64,000 nucleotides of DNA from Streptomyces pyxinae (GTDB lineage Bacteria; Actinomycetota; Actinomycetes; Streptomycetales; Streptomycetaceae), in contig NZ_JANUGQ010000002.1 in NCBI RefSeq assembly GCF_024756275.1, forward strand, positions 1-64,000, read 5' to 3'. This document shows positions 10,284 through 20,879 of the stretch, piece by piece; position 1 is the stretch's first letter, and each line of letters starts with the position of its first letter. A model generated the notes under the pieces. The model was not told the origin of the DNA, did no database searches, and saw only the letters and a program-made list of their open reading frames with translations. The position numbers and the translations under genes were made by a program.

Positions 10284-10718
10284 ATGTCCAGAATCACGCG
10301 CCGCCGCGCTCTCGGCGTCGCCGCCGGAGCCGTCGCGGGGCTCGCCGTCACCGGCACCGCCGTGGCCCGGACCGCCGGTACGGCAGGGGGAGCCGACCAC
10401 ACCGGACACGCGGGACACACCGGAAACTCCGGGAAGGCGCCCGCCGACCCCGCGCCCTTCGACGAGATGTACGAGGGCCGCCACATACAGGGCGGCCCCA
10501 CCGACGGGCACGGGGGCCACGGCGGCCACGGCGGGGGCCACTCCACCGGCTACACGGTGCGGATCGACGGCGAGGAACTGCATGTGATGCGGAACGCCGA
10601 CGGCACCTGGATCAGTGTGATCAACCACTACGAGCCGCTCGCCACCCCGCTCGCCACGGCCCGTGCGGCCGTCCGCGAGCTCCAGGGCGCCCCGCTCGTC
10701 CCGCTGACCCTCGTCTGA
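10284..10718 (+). CDS. melC1: Tyrosinase copper chaperone/cofactor MelC1
   Basis: 144 residues. The N-terminus TRRRALG followed by a small hydrophobic stretch is a Tat signal. MelC1 carries the copper-loaded tyrosinase through the Tat pathway and hands over copper. A His-Gly-rich stretch (about 70-88) is a plausible copper-binding region. The C-terminal half has the conserved [15 protein letters not shown] segment. It lies 17 bp upstream of melC2, and a strong GGGGGGA ribosome site precedes the ATG. Confidence 0.93.
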   Translation: MSRITRRRALGVAAGAVAGLAVTGTAVARTAGTAGGADHTGHAGHTGNSGKAPADPAPFDEMYEGRHIQGGPTDGHGGHGGHGGGHSTGYTVRIDGEELHVMRNADGTWISVINHYEPLATPLATARAAVRELQGAPLVPLTLV

Positions 10719-10735
10719 ACCGGAGCCGGACCACC

Positions 10736-11563
10736 ATGACCGTACGCAAGAACCAGGCCCAGCTCACCGCCGCCGAGAAGCGCCGCTTCGTCGACGCGCT
10801 GCTCGAACTCAAGCGCTCGGGGCAGTACGACACCTTCGTCACCACGCACAACGCCTTCATCATGAGCGACACCGACAACGGCGACCGCGTCGGCCACCGC
10901 TCCCCGTCCTTCCTGCCCTGGCACCGCAGGTTCCTCATCCAGTTCGAGCAGGCGCTCCAGTCGGTGGACTCCACCGTGACCCTGCCCTACTGGGACTGGA
11001 CGGCCGACCGCACCCCCGCCGCCTCGCTCTGGGCGCCGGACTTCCTCGGCGGCACCGGCCGCAGCCGGGACGGCCAGGTGATGGACGGCCCGTTCGCCGC
11101 CTCCGGCAACCGCTGGCCGATCAACGTCCGGGTCGACGGCCGCTCCTTCCTCCGCCGCGACCTGGGCGCGGGCGGCCGGCAGCTGCCCACCCGGGCCGAG
11201 GCCGACTCGGTCCTCGCCATGGAGACGTACGACATGGCGCCCTGGAACAGCCTCTCGGACGGCTTCCGCAACCACCTGGAGGGCTGGCGGGGCGTCAACC
11301 TCCACAACCGCGTCCATGTCTGGGTCGGCGGTCAGATGGCCACCGGGGTCTCGCCCAACGACCCGGTCTTCTGGCTGCACCACGCCTTCGTGGACAAGCT
11401 CTGGGCCGACTGGCAGGCGCGCCACCCCAACTCCCGCTACCTGCCCGCCGCCGGGACCACCAATGTGGTGGACCTGAACGAGACCATGCGGCCGTGGAAC
11501 GACGTCACCCCGGCCGACATGCTCGACCACACCCGCTACTACACCTTCGACCGGGCCGCCTGA
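10736..11563 (+). CDS. melC2: Tyrosinase MelC2
   Basis: 275 residues, the usual length. The two copper sites are complete: CuA His38, His54, His63 (THNAF, GHRSPSFLPWHRRF) and CuB His190, His194, His216 (NLHNRVHVW, FWLHHAF). These numbers match the characterised Streptomyces enzymes. It hydroxylates monophenols and oxidises o-diphenols to quinones, starting melanin formation. It has no signal peptide of its own, as expected for export on MelC1. It is convergent with the UvrA-like gene across a strong hairpin. Confidence 0.96.
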   Translation: MTVRKNQAQLTAAEKRRFVDALLELKRSGQYDTFVTTHNAFIMSDTDNGDRVGHRSPSFLPWHRRFLIQFEQALQSVDSTVTLPYWDWTADRTPAASLWAPDFLGGTGRSRDGQVMDGPFAASGNRWPINVRVDGRSFLRRDLGAGGRQLPTRAEADSVLAMETYDMAPWNSLSDGFRNHLEGWRGVNLHNRVHVWVGGQMATGVSPNDPVFWLHHAFVDKLWADWQARHPNSRYLPAAGTTNVVDLNETMRPWNDVTPADMLDHTRYYTFDRAA

Positions 11564-11588
11564 CCCCGGCTCCCGGCCGCCCGCCGGC

Positions 11589-14024
<2,436 letters not shown>

Positions 14025-14125
14025 GCGGTCGAGTCTAGGCTCGCCGCCCCGGCCGGGCCCGCCGGGGGAGCGGCGGCCGGAGCGGCTGTCCCCGCAGGTC
14101 GGCGGGGCGGCCCCGGGAGCCGGCC

Positions 14126-14295
14126 GCCCCGGAGGCGTACCGTCACCCGCCGGGCACCGGGGCGCGGCGGCTCCGGCGGGCCCGCACGCGTACCGTCACC
14201 GGCCGGGCCGGGGGATGAGGCGTCCCGTCACCCGGCAGGCACCGAGGCGCGGCGGCCCCGGGACACGGCCGGCCCCGGAGGCGTACCGTCACCCG
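14126..14295. repeat. Direct repeats between the UvrA-like gene and LysR gene
   Basis: A 24-bp unit (GCCCCGGAGGCGTACCGTCA + CCCG) occurs at 14126-14149 and 14272-14295. A related block (CCGTCACCC...GGCACCG...GGCGCGGCGGC) occurs at about 14137-14174 and 14225-14260. The second copy runs into the stop-codon region of the LysR gene (14289), so duplication may have reshaped its C-terminus. Confidence 0.6.
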
Positions 14296-15254
14296 GCGGT
14301 GTCCGGTTCCGGTTGCCAGGCCTCCCGGACCCGGTCCCGCAGCCACCGGTGGCCCGGGTCGGCGTCGTCGCGCGGGTGCCAGGCCATGGAGATCTCCAGG
14401 GACGGCAGTGGCAGCGGGACCTCGAAGGTGCGCAGCCCCAGCGCCGCCGGACCGTGCCCGGCGGTACCGGCCGGGGCGAGGCACACCAGATCGGTCTCCC
14501 GGCACAGGAACAGCGCGGCGGTGTAGCTCGGCAGCACCGCCACCACCCGCCGCCGCAGGCCCAGTTCGGCCAGTCGCTCGTCCACCGGGCCGCGCACCCG
14601 GCCCTTCCGGGACACCCCGATGTGATCGGCCGCGGCGAAGGCCCGCGCCCCGGCGCGCTTCCCCCGTCCGACCGCGTCCAGCAGCGGATGCCCGGGCCGG
14701 ACCACTCCGAGCAGCCGCATCCCGCCGAGCGGCTCCACCAGGATCTCCGGCTCGGACCGGGCGATCACCCCGAGCTCCAGATCGAGACGGCCGTCCCGCA
14801 GCGCCGGGGTCTCCTCCACCGCCTCCGGCAGGAAGCGCAGGGTGACACCGGGCGCCTGGCGCGCGACGGCCGCCGTCAGCCGGGCCGCGAAGGAGGCCAG
14901 GACCATGTCGTTGGCCTGGAGCGCGAATCGCCGGGTCAGTTCGGCGGGGTCGGCGGCCGGCTGCGGCGCCAGCACCGCCACGGCCTGCTCCACCAGGGCG
15001 CGGACCCGGGGGCGCAGTTCCACGGCGTACGGGGTGGGCACCAGCCCCCGGCCGGCCCGGACCAGGACGGGATCGCCCAGGACGGTCCGGATCCGTCCGA
15101 GAGTGCGGCTCACGGCGGGCGCGGACAGCCGCAGCCGGGCGGCGGCCCCGGTGACGCTCTCCTCCTCCAGCAGCGCGTCCAGGGCGACCAGCAGATTCAG
15201 ATCGAGGGCAGCCGGGGACGGCGGTTCGGGGGGCAGCCGGACAGGCGATTCCAC
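14289..15254 (-). CDS. LysR-family transcriptional regulator (NodD-like layout)
   Basis: 321 residues from a GTG at 15254 with CGGAG 7 nt upstream. An in-frame ATG further up exists but lacks homology. The HTH is at about 20-75 (LDLNLLVALDALLEEESVTG, then LSAPAVSRTLGRIRTVLGDP). The effector domain follows with RFALQANDM and LDLELGVI. It is divergent from the beta-propeller gene; the spacer carries a T-N11-A imperfect palindrome at 15308-15322, so that neighbour is its likely target. Confidence 0.85.
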   Translation of the reverse strand: MESPVRLPPEPPSPAALDLNLLVALDALLEEESVTGAAARLRLSAPAVSRTLGRIRTVLGDPVLVRAGRGLVPTPYAVELRPRVRALVEQAVAVLAPQPAADPAELTRRFALQANDMVLASFAARLTAAVARQAPGVTLRFLPEAVEETPALRDGRLDLELGVIARSEPEILVEPLGGMRLLGVVRPGHPLLDAVGRGKRAGARAFAAADHIGVSRKGRVRGPVDERLAELGLRRRVVAVLPSYTAALFLCRETDLVCLAPAGTAGHGPAALGLRTFEVPLPLPSLEISMAWHPRDDADPGHRWLRDRVREAWQPEPDTAG

Positions 15255-15307
15255 GGTGTGACTCCGATCACGGGGAAGTCGGCCGGCATCGCCGCCGACC
15301 AGCTCGT

Positions 15308-15322
15308 TTACGCTTGGCGCAA
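15308..15322. promoter_or_regulatory. Candidate LysR box TTACGC-TTG-GCGCAA
   Basis: An imperfect inverted repeat (one mismatch in 6-bp arms) with T-N11-A spacing, midway between the divergent LysR and beta-propeller genes. Likely operator for the adjacent regulator. Confidence 0.4.
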
Positions 15323-15380
15323 CCCATCCTTGCGTACCTTGCACTGGAGTCAACATCCGGGTCCCCGCAGGCTGTTCGCC

Positions 15381-16466
15381 ATGACCGACAACGCACGTCA
15401 CCCCCAGGACGCCCCCCGCCCCCCGGCCGCCGGCGCCGCTTCCCCGCGTACCGGGGACATGCTCGCGGTGGTGAGCCAGGGCGGCTCCACCGTCACCTTC
15501 TTCGACGCGCTCAGCCACGAACGGCTGGACGTGCTGCCGCTGCCCAGCCAGCCGCACGAGCTGTTCTTCGACCCGGCCCGGCGGCTGCTCTACGCCAGCA
15601 TCACCTACCACTCCGGCTACTACCACGCGAACGCCGGCCGGGCCCGGGAGCTCGTGGTGATCGACCCGGACACCCGCCGGATCGTCGAATCCGTGGACCT
15701 CGCCCCCGACCACGCCCCGCACGACATCCTGCTGGACCCGGTCCGGGACCTGATCTGGGTGAGTGTCGAGGCCACCGAGGAGGAGACCGGCGGCCTGGTC
15801 GCCCTGGACGCCACCACCCGCGAGCGGGTCCGGCGGGTCCCGGTGCACGCGCCCGGACCCCACTGGTTCGCCCTCACCCCGGACGGCCGCCGGGCCTACT
15901 CCGCCAACAAGGAGGCGCCCTTCGTCTCCGTGGTGGACATGGAGACCGGCGAGGCGCTGGAACCGATCGAGGTCCCGGGCAGCGAGGGCATCGCCGTCTC
16001 GCCGGACGGCCGGTACGTGTACGTCGCCGCGCCCAAGGGGGACTACCACCCCGGCACGGTGCCCGGGGCCGGTGTGCGGATCATCTCCACGGCGACCGGC
16101 CGGACCGTGCGCACGCTCTCCACCGATAACGTGGTCTTCCCGGTGCACACCACCTCCCAGGGGCTGCTGCTGGCGGGCGAACTCCGGGTCTCCGCCGGGT
16201 CGGACGGTGCCTCCCTCGGCACCCAGCAGCCCGGGACACTGCACATCCACGACACCGAGGGCGAGCCGCTCGGCCGGGTCCCGGTGGGCGCCTTCCCGCT
16301 CACCATCACCTCCTCGCCGGACGGCCGGTACGGCTATGTCGCCGCCATCCTGGACAGCACGGTGACCGTGGTGGACCTGGCCGAGGCCCGGGTGGTCACG
16401 ACCCTGGAGGTCGAGCACGAGGGGGAGTCGGGCGCCCACGGCCTGGCCTACATCCCGGCCCCCTGA
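15381..16466 (+). CDS. YncE-like beta-propeller protein, possible lactonase-type enzyme
   Basis: 361 residues with repeated propeller blades containing SPDGRYVYVA, TPDGRRAYSAN, DPARRLLYASI and SPDGRYGYVA signatures. This fits the YncE/lactonase-like seven-bladed propellers. No signal peptide is visible, so it is probably cytosolic. The substrate is unknown; the divergent LysR gene suggests inducible small-molecule metabolism. The ATG follows a poor ribosome site. Confidence 0.75.
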   Translation: MTDNARHPQDAPRPPAAGAASPRTGDMLAVVSQGGSTVTFFDALSHERLDVLPLPSQPHELFFDPARRLLYASITYHSGYYHANAGRARELVVIDPDTRRIVESVDLAPDHAPHDILLDPVRDLIWVSVEATEEETGGLVALDATTRERVRRVPVHAPGPHWFALTPDGRRAYSANKEAPFVSVVDMETGEALEPIEVPGSEGIAVSPDGRYVYVAAPKGDYHPGTVPGAGVRIISTATGRTVRTLSTDNVVFPVHTTSQGLLLAGELRVSAGSDGASLGTQQPGTLHIHDTEGEPLGRVPVGAFPLTITSSPDGRYGYVAAILDSTVTVVDLAEARVVTTLEVEHEGESGAHGLAYIPAP

Positions 16467-16472
16467 CCGCGG

Positions 16473-16499
16473 CCCGGGTGATCGGCATGATCGCCCGGG
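16473..16499. terminator. Hairpin after the beta-propeller gene
   Basis: CCCGGGTGATC and GATCGCCCGGG form an 11-bp stem with one G-U pair and a 5-nt loop, starting 7 bp after the stop codon. Confidence 0.65.
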
Positions 16500-16773
16500 A
16501 GTACCGTGGCGAACCGCTCCGGGCAGGCACGTCCGGCCGGTTCGGTCCGTGGCGGGGCCCGAGCCGACCGTCCACCGCCGACCGGGACCCGGACCGGGCC
16601 GGGACGGTGGGCCCGGCCGGCCCGGCCCGCCGTGCCGGACCCGGGGAACAGCCCCGGTCCCGGCCGGCGGCGCCGGTCCCGGAGCGGGACGCCGGTCACC
16701 CCGGCGCCGTCCGAGCGGAATCACCCGGCGCGTCCCGTACGACTCGCCGCGCGGGCTGTTCACGAGGGGACTG
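16500..16773. other. Spacer upstream of the LysE remnant
   Basis: GC-rich, with no credible ORF. The N-terminal half of the LysE-type exporter, expected here if the gene were complete, cannot be found in any frame. It was probably deleted. Confidence 0.4.
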
Positions 16774-17073
16774 ATGACGAATCCGCTCGATCCGAAGACC
16801 GCCGTCAGGTGCCTCTCGCTCATTCCGCAGTTCATCGACCTGCGCGAGGGACACGTCCTGGCCCAGGGGCTCCTGCTCGGAGGGGCTCCTGCTCGGAGCG
16901 GTCCAGATCGTGGTGGCGTCGGCCTCGCCATCGTGCTCGCGGCCGGCGCCACAGCCGCCTTTCTCTCCCGCAGCCCGCCCTGGCTCAGGGCCCAGCGCTA
17001 CCTGATGGGTACGGTCCTCGGCGGCCTCGCGGTCTCGCTGGCCGCCGGCACCTCCCGGCCGGGCGCCGCCTGA
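16774..17073 (+). pseudogene. LysE/RhtB exporter remnant (C-terminal half, disrupted)
   Basis: A 99-codon ORF. It begins DPKTAVRCLSLIPQFIDL, which resembles the mid-protein NPKTALFFLAFLPQFVDP motif of LysE/RhtB exporters. It ends RAQRYLMGTVLGGLAVSLA, like their last transmembrane segment. Whole proteins are about 205 residues, so the N-terminal half is missing. A perfect 16-bp tandem duplication (16866-16881 and 16882-16897) shifts the frame; removing one copy restores LLLGAVQIVVA. A second indel then returns it to the final frame. Probably a dead amino-acid exporter. Confidence 0.6.
16866..16897. repeat. 16-bp tandem duplication inside the LysE remnant
   Basis: GGGGCTCCTGCTCGGA occurs twice, head to tail. 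16 is not a multiple of 3, so the duplication frameshifts the ancestral reading frame. This looks like a recent slippage event. Confidence 0.9.
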
Positions 17074-17127
17074 GCGGTTCGCACCCCGATGAGGAAATAC
17101 CCCGCGAAACCGAGAGGTTGTCCCGTC

Positions 17128-17532
17128 ATGACGAACGACCAGCGACACATCACCAACCCGGCCGGCCTCCACGACCCGGCGCCGTTCGGCTACAGCCACG
17201 CGGTCTCCGCACCCGGCGAACTCGTCTTCATCGGCGGCCAGTACGCCTCCGACGCCGACGGCGCCCCGGTGCCCGGTGACTTCGCGGCCCAGGTGGAGCT
17301 GGCCTTCGACCGGCTGCGCTCGGCGCTGGAGGGCATCGGCCTCGGCTACGAGCACGTGGTCCGGCTCGGCACCTTCGTGGTCGATCACGACCTCGACAAG
17401 CTGCGTGTCCTCGGCACGGCGCTGCACGCCCGGTTCGGCGACCGGCTGCCGGCCCAGACCCTGAGCGGGGTGGCCTCGCTCGCCCTGCCGGGGATGCTGT
17501 TCGAGGTGGACGCCGTGGCCGTACGGCCGTGA
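17128..17532 (+). CDS. RidA/YjgF-family protein
   Basis: 134 residues with the Rid fold signature: FIGGQYASDADG, then VELAFDRLRSALEGIG, VVRLGTFVVDHD and a C-terminal LALPGMLFEVDAVA. RidA members deaminate reactive enamine/imine intermediates. Arg105 of canonical RidA, in an R-(A/V)-x-x-(G/V)-V context, is not obvious here. The segment is LSGVASLALPG, so it may belong to a divergent Rid subgroup with another activity. The ribosome site GAGAGG precedes the ATG. It stands alone after the LysE remnant. Confidence 0.8.
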   Translation: MTNDQRHITNPAGLHDPAPFGYSHAVSAPGELVFIGGQYASDADGAPVPGDFAAQVELAFDRLRSALEGIGLGYEHVVRLGTFVVDHDLDKLRVLGTALHARFGDRLPAQTLSGVASLALPGMLFEVDAVAVRP

Positions 17533-17554
17533 CCGCTCGCCCGCGGGCGGCGGT

Positions 17555-17606
17555 GGCCCGGCTCCGCCGTCTCGTCCGGGGGCGGCAAGGGCCCGGCTCC
17601 GCCGTC
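17555..17606. repeat. 17-bp direct repeat, 35-bp period
   Basis: GGCCCGGCTCCGCCGTC occurs at 17555-17571 and 17590-17606, in the convergent spacer between the Rid and LLM genes. There is no coding potential around it. A perfect palindrome CGCCCGCGGGCG is just upstream (17538-17549). Confidence 0.7.
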
Positions 17607-17740
17607 ACGGGTCCGGGCCGCCCGCCGCGCGACGCCCGCACCCGCGCGGGACCGCGCCTGCCGGGCCGTGTCGTTCCGTGGACGCCGTCCCAGCCGCCCT
17701 CCGGCCGCCCGGGAGCACGCTCCGGCGGGCCGGCCGGGTG

Positions 17741-18772
17741 CTACGCCGCCGACCGGGCGGGGGCGCCGGTCAGACCGGCGAGCCGGGCCAGCCGGCGGTA
17801 CGAGTCCAGCAGCGCGGCCCGGTCGTAGGTGCTCGTGGTGACCAGGATCTCGTCCGCGCCGGTCTCCCGGACCACCTCGGCCAGCCGGGCCCGCACCTGC
17901 TCCTCGGTGCCGTGGACATGGCCGCGCAGTCCGGCCTCGTAGAACTCCCGCTCCTTGCCGCCCATCGGCAGCCCGGCGATCCGGCCGGCCGGGGCGAGCG
18001 GCGGAAAGGCGCCGCGCGTCCGGGCCCGGGCCATGGCGTACGCCTCCGGCACGAGCAGCCGGGCCGCCGCCTCCTCCGTCCCGGCGACCGCGACGGTGCC
18101 CGCCACCACGACATACGGCTCCGCCGCCCACTCCGAGGGCCGGAACCCGGCCCGGTAGCGCCCGATCGCGGCCGACAGCCGCTCCCGGTCCCGCAGGTCC
18201 CCGACGACCAGCGGCAGCCCGGCCGCCGCCGCGATGTCCGCGCCCCCGCCCGTCGCCAGCACGAAGGGCGGCACCCGCAGCCCCTCCGCCGGCCGGGCCC
18301 GCACCCCCGGGTGGGCCGCCCGGTCGCCGGTGAACCAGCCGAGCAGTTCGTCGAGCAGCCCGGCGAAGTCCGCCGCGTCGTCCTTGCCGTGGCCCAGCGC
18401 CTTGCGCACCCCGTCGGTGAACCCCACCGAGCGGCCCAGGCCCATGTCGATCCGCCCCGGGAACAGCGACTCCAGCACCCCGAACTGCTCGGCCACCACC
18501 ATCGGCCGGTGGTTCGGCAGCATCACACCGCCGGTGCCCACCCGGATCCGGTCTGTCGCCCCCGCCACGGCCGCCGCCAGCACCGTCGGCGCCGAACCCG
18601 CCACCCCGGGCACCCCGTGGTGCTCCGCCACCCAGAAGCGGTGGAAGCCCAGTGCCTCCGCCTCCCGCGCCAGCCGCACGGTGTCCCGCAACGCCTCGGC
18701 GGCGCTCCCGCCCTCCCGGACCCGGGACCTGTCCAGTACCGAGAACCGCACCGCGCCGCCCGTTCCGCTCAC
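17741..18772 (-). CDS. LLM-class flavin-dependent oxidoreductase (luciferase-like)
   Basis: 343 residues. The luciferase-like TIM barrel starts at VRFSVLDRS. Signatures are FWVAEHHGVPGVAGSAPTVL, RIRVGTGGVMLPNHRPMVVAEQFG and FPGRIDMGLGRS, typical of the MsnO8 type. These enzymes use FMNH2 or F420 to oxidise small organic substrates; the substrate is unknown. The start is uncertain: in-frame GTG codons at 18790, 18772 and 18751 are all possible and none has a well-placed ribosome site. It is divergent from the dodecin gene. Confidence 0.85.
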   Translation of the reverse strand: MSGTGGAVRFSVLDRSRVREGGSAAEALRDTVRLAREAEALGFHRFWVAEHHGVPGVAGSAPTVLAAAVAGATDRIRVGTGGVMLPNHRPMVVAEQFGVLESLFPGRIDMGLGRSVGFTDGVRKALGHGKDDAADFAGLLDELLGWFTGDRAAHPGVRARPAEGLRVPPFVLATGGGADIAAAAGLPLVVGDLRDRERLSAAIGRYRAGFRPSEWAAEPYVVVAGTVAVAGTEEAAARLLVPEAYAMARARTRGAFPPLAPAGRIAGLPMGGKEREFYEAGLRGHVHGTEEQVRARLAEVVRETGADEILVTTSTYDRAALLDSYRRLARLAGLTGAPARSAA

Positions 18773-18947
18773 TCCGCTCAGCCCACTCACCCCCCGTACA
18801 ACAGCCGGGCCCGCGCGGCATTCCCCGCCCGCCCGGCGCGCACGGACCGCCGGGATCCGGCCGGCCCCACCGCCCCGGGCCGCCCGAGTCGCGGGTCCAC
18901 CCGGCCCGGTGCAGGGTGGAGGGGACCGGAGCGAAGGAGAGGGCGGC

Positions 18948-19163
18948 ATGGCAGATCACGTGTACCGCGTCACCGAGATCGTCGGTTCCTCCGGGGACGG
19001 CGTCGACCACGCCGTCCGGAACGGCATCGACCGGGCCTGTGAGACCCTCCGCCAGGTGGACTGGTTCGAGGTCACCGAGATCCGCGGCCATGTCGAGGGC
19101 GGCCGGATCGCCCACTACCAGGTGGGCATGAAGGTCGGCTTCCGGCTGGACGAACCGAGCTAG
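18948..19163 (+). CDS. Dodecin (flavin-binding small protein)
   Basis: 71 residues, the normal dodecin length. Sequence signatures are VYRVTEIVGSS, DRACETLRQVDWFEVTEIRG and YQVGMKVGFRLD. The Trp in VDWFEV is the conserved residue that stacks on the flavin. Dodecins form hollow dodecamers that store or scavenge flavins. A strong ribosome site GAAGGAGAGGG precedes the ATG. It is divergent from a flavin-dependent LLM enzyme, which may be relevant. Confidence 0.92.
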   Translation: MADHVYRVTEIVGSSGDGVDHAVRNGIDRACETLRQVDWFEVTEIRGHVEGGRIAHYQVGMKVGFRLDEPS

Positions 19164-19271
19164 CGGCCGCCGCGAGCCGAGCGCCCGCCCGCCTCCCGCC
19201 GGCGGCCGGACGCCACAGGGATGTCCGGGAGTTCCCGTCCCCTCGCGGCCGGGCTCTCATGACGCTTGTCC

Positions 19272-19958
19272 ATGGTCATGACCCCGCACTACCGTGCCTT
19301 CGTGGATCTCTTCTCACACACGTGGGCGGCGCTGCGCGCGGCGGTCGCCGGACTCCGCGACGAGGACTTCGAGCGGCCGTCGGGCTGCGCCGGCTGGCTG
19401 GTACGGGACCTGGTGTGCCATCTGGTCATCGACGCGCAGGACGTCCTGATCACCCTGGCGACCCCCACCGAGGCGGAGCCCACCGTCGACGCGGTGACCT
19501 ACTGGGACGTCGGGGACCGGCCGCCGGCGGGTGAGGACTCGCTCGACGCGCTGACCGTCCGGCTGGCCGCCGCGTACCAGGACCCGGGGCTGCTCACGTT
19601 CCATCTGGACGACGTCGGTTCGGCGGCCGGCCGGGCCGCCGGACTCGCCGCCCCGGACACCCGGGTGAGCACCCGGGACCAGGTCCTCACCGTGGCGGAC
19701 TATCTCTCCGCGTACGTCATGGAGTGGACGCTGCACCACCTCGATCTGATCGCCCACCTCCCGGACGCACCGGAACCGCCCGCCGAGGGCCTGGCCGGGG
19801 CCCGCGCCGCGCTGGAGCGGATCGCCGGCACCCCGTTCCCCGTGTCGTTCACCGACAAGGACGCTCTGCTGGTCGGCACCGGCCGCCGGGCACCCACCGA
19901 CGTGGAGCGGGCCGCCCTCGGCCCGCCGGCGGCCCGGCTGCCGTTCGTCCTCGGCTGA
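19272..19958 (+). CDS. DinB/maleylpyruvate isomerase-family mycothiol-type enzyme
   Basis: 228 residues. The N-terminal DinB-like four-helix bundle has W-x-V-x-D-L-type signatures (CAGWLVRDLVCHLVIDAQD). The putative metal triad is His in CHLV, plus Glu and His in EWTLHHLDL (H...E-x3-H). This fits the TIGR03083 family, whose characterised members use mycothiol as cofactor. The substrate is unknown. ATG at 19272 and at 19278 are both possible starts, and there is no clear ribosome site. Confidence 0.8.
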   Translation: MVMTPHYRAFVDLFSHTWAALRAAVAGLRDEDFERPSGCAGWLVRDLVCHLVIDAQDVLITLATPTEAEPTVDAVTYWDVGDRPPAGEDSLDALTVRLAAAYQDPGLLTFHLDDVGSAAGRAAGLAAPDTRVSTRDQVLTVADYLSAYVMEWTLHHLDLIAHLPDAPEPPAEGLAGARAALERIAGTPFPVSFTDKDALLVGTGRRAPTDVERAALGPPAARLPFVLG

Positions 19959-19987
19959 TACGCGTCAGGAGGCGGCGGACCCGGTGG

Positions 19988-20017
19988 ACCGTGGCCCGGG
20001 TCGGCCCGGGCCACGGT
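19988..20017. terminator. Bidirectional terminator with TCGG tetraloop
   Basis: Perfect 13-bp arms ACCGTGGCCCGGG and CCCGGGCCACGGT around the 4-nt loop TCGG. It lies between the convergent DinB-type gene and VOC gene, 29 bp after one stop and 11 bp from the other. Confidence 0.85.
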
Positions 20018-20028
20018 GAGGGCGGCCG

Positions 20029-20463
20029 TCAGGGACGGACGTAGGGCCGGGTCATGATCTCCATGTTGTGGCCGTCCGGGTCCTCGAAGTACGCGCCCCG
20101 CCCGCCGAAGAGACGGTTGACCGCCCCCGGCTCGGTGTGACGGGGATCGGCGTAGTAGGTCACACCGAATGCCTCCAGCCGGCCGATCATCGCGTCGAAC
20201 CGCTCCTCGGGGACGAGGAACGCGTAGTGCTGGGACTGGATCGGGGCGTCCCGGAGTTCGTAGTAGTCGAGGGTGACCCCGTTGCCCAGATCGATGGGGA
20301 GGAACGGACCGAAGGGGGCGCCGACGGCCAGCCCCAGCACACCGGCGAGGAACTCCGCCGACCGCCGGCGGTCGCGGGCGTAGACGGCGGTGTGGTTCAA
20401 CTGGACGGTCGCGGTGGCCGCTTGTTCGGAAGCGGGGTGAGGGTGCGGCGGTGTGGAAGGCAT
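20029..20463 (-). CDS. VOC (glyoxalase/dioxygenase-fold) family protein
   Basis: 144 residues. The paired beta-alpha-beta-beta-beta modules have LNHTAVYARD (first metal His region), HYAFLV and YFEDPDGHNMEIM (C-terminal Glu ligand region). This fits a metal-dependent lyase or dioxygenase of the VOC fold; the substrate is unknown. I chose the ATG at 20463, where homology to the fold begins, with GGAG about 13 nt upstream. It is convergent with the DinB-type gene. Confidence 0.8.
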   Translation of the reverse strand: MPSTPPHPHPASEQAATATVQLNHTAVYARDRRRSAEFLAGVLGLAVGAPFGPFLPIDLGNGVTLDYYELRDAPIQSQHYAFLVPEERFDAMIGRLEAFGVTYYADPRHTEPGAVNRLFGGRGAYFEDPDGHNMEIMTRPYVRP

Positions 20464-20879
20464 GGCTGAGCTGTTCTCCGAATCGACAGATCGAGGGAGC
20501 TCCGGGCGCGGAAGCGGTCCGGTCCGGGACCCCGGGAAACCGGGCGCCGCACACGGCGAAACCGGTCGAGGAAGGCGAGAAGGAGAACAGCGAGGCGGGG
20601 CTCTGGCCCGCCCCGGGCTCACGCCGAGGCCGGGTGCCCCACTCGTGTATGGCCCATGGCCGACCCGGCAGTCACACCGTGGAGACTAGTGTCCCCGGGT
20701 GCCTGCCGCAAATGCGTTCGGCGTTCGGTGGGTTGGGGCGGGGCCGGGCCCGGGGGCGGGAGCCCCGGCGCGGCGTCCGGGCGGAGGGCCCGGTGCCGTC
20801 GCCCACCGGCCCCTTCCCGGGCGGGACGGGGCGGGTGACCGTACGGCACGGCCACCCGCCCGGCCTCCCCGGGGCGGGG
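20464..20879. other. Spacer between VOC gene and egtD
   Basis: 416 bp containing the VOC gene promoter (minus strand) at its left and the egt terminator (20829-20861) at its right. No ORF is supportable. The middle part is slightly less GC-rich (20660-20720), but no consensus promoter stands out. Confidence 0.45.
20829..20861 (-). terminator. Terminator of the egtABCD operon
   Basis: GGGCGGGTG (20829-20837) pairs with CACCCGCCC (20853-20861). A further inner CCGT/ACGG pairing follows one mismatch, around the loop ACGGC. It begins 18 bp beyond the egtD stop in the direction of transcription. Confidence 0.7.
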
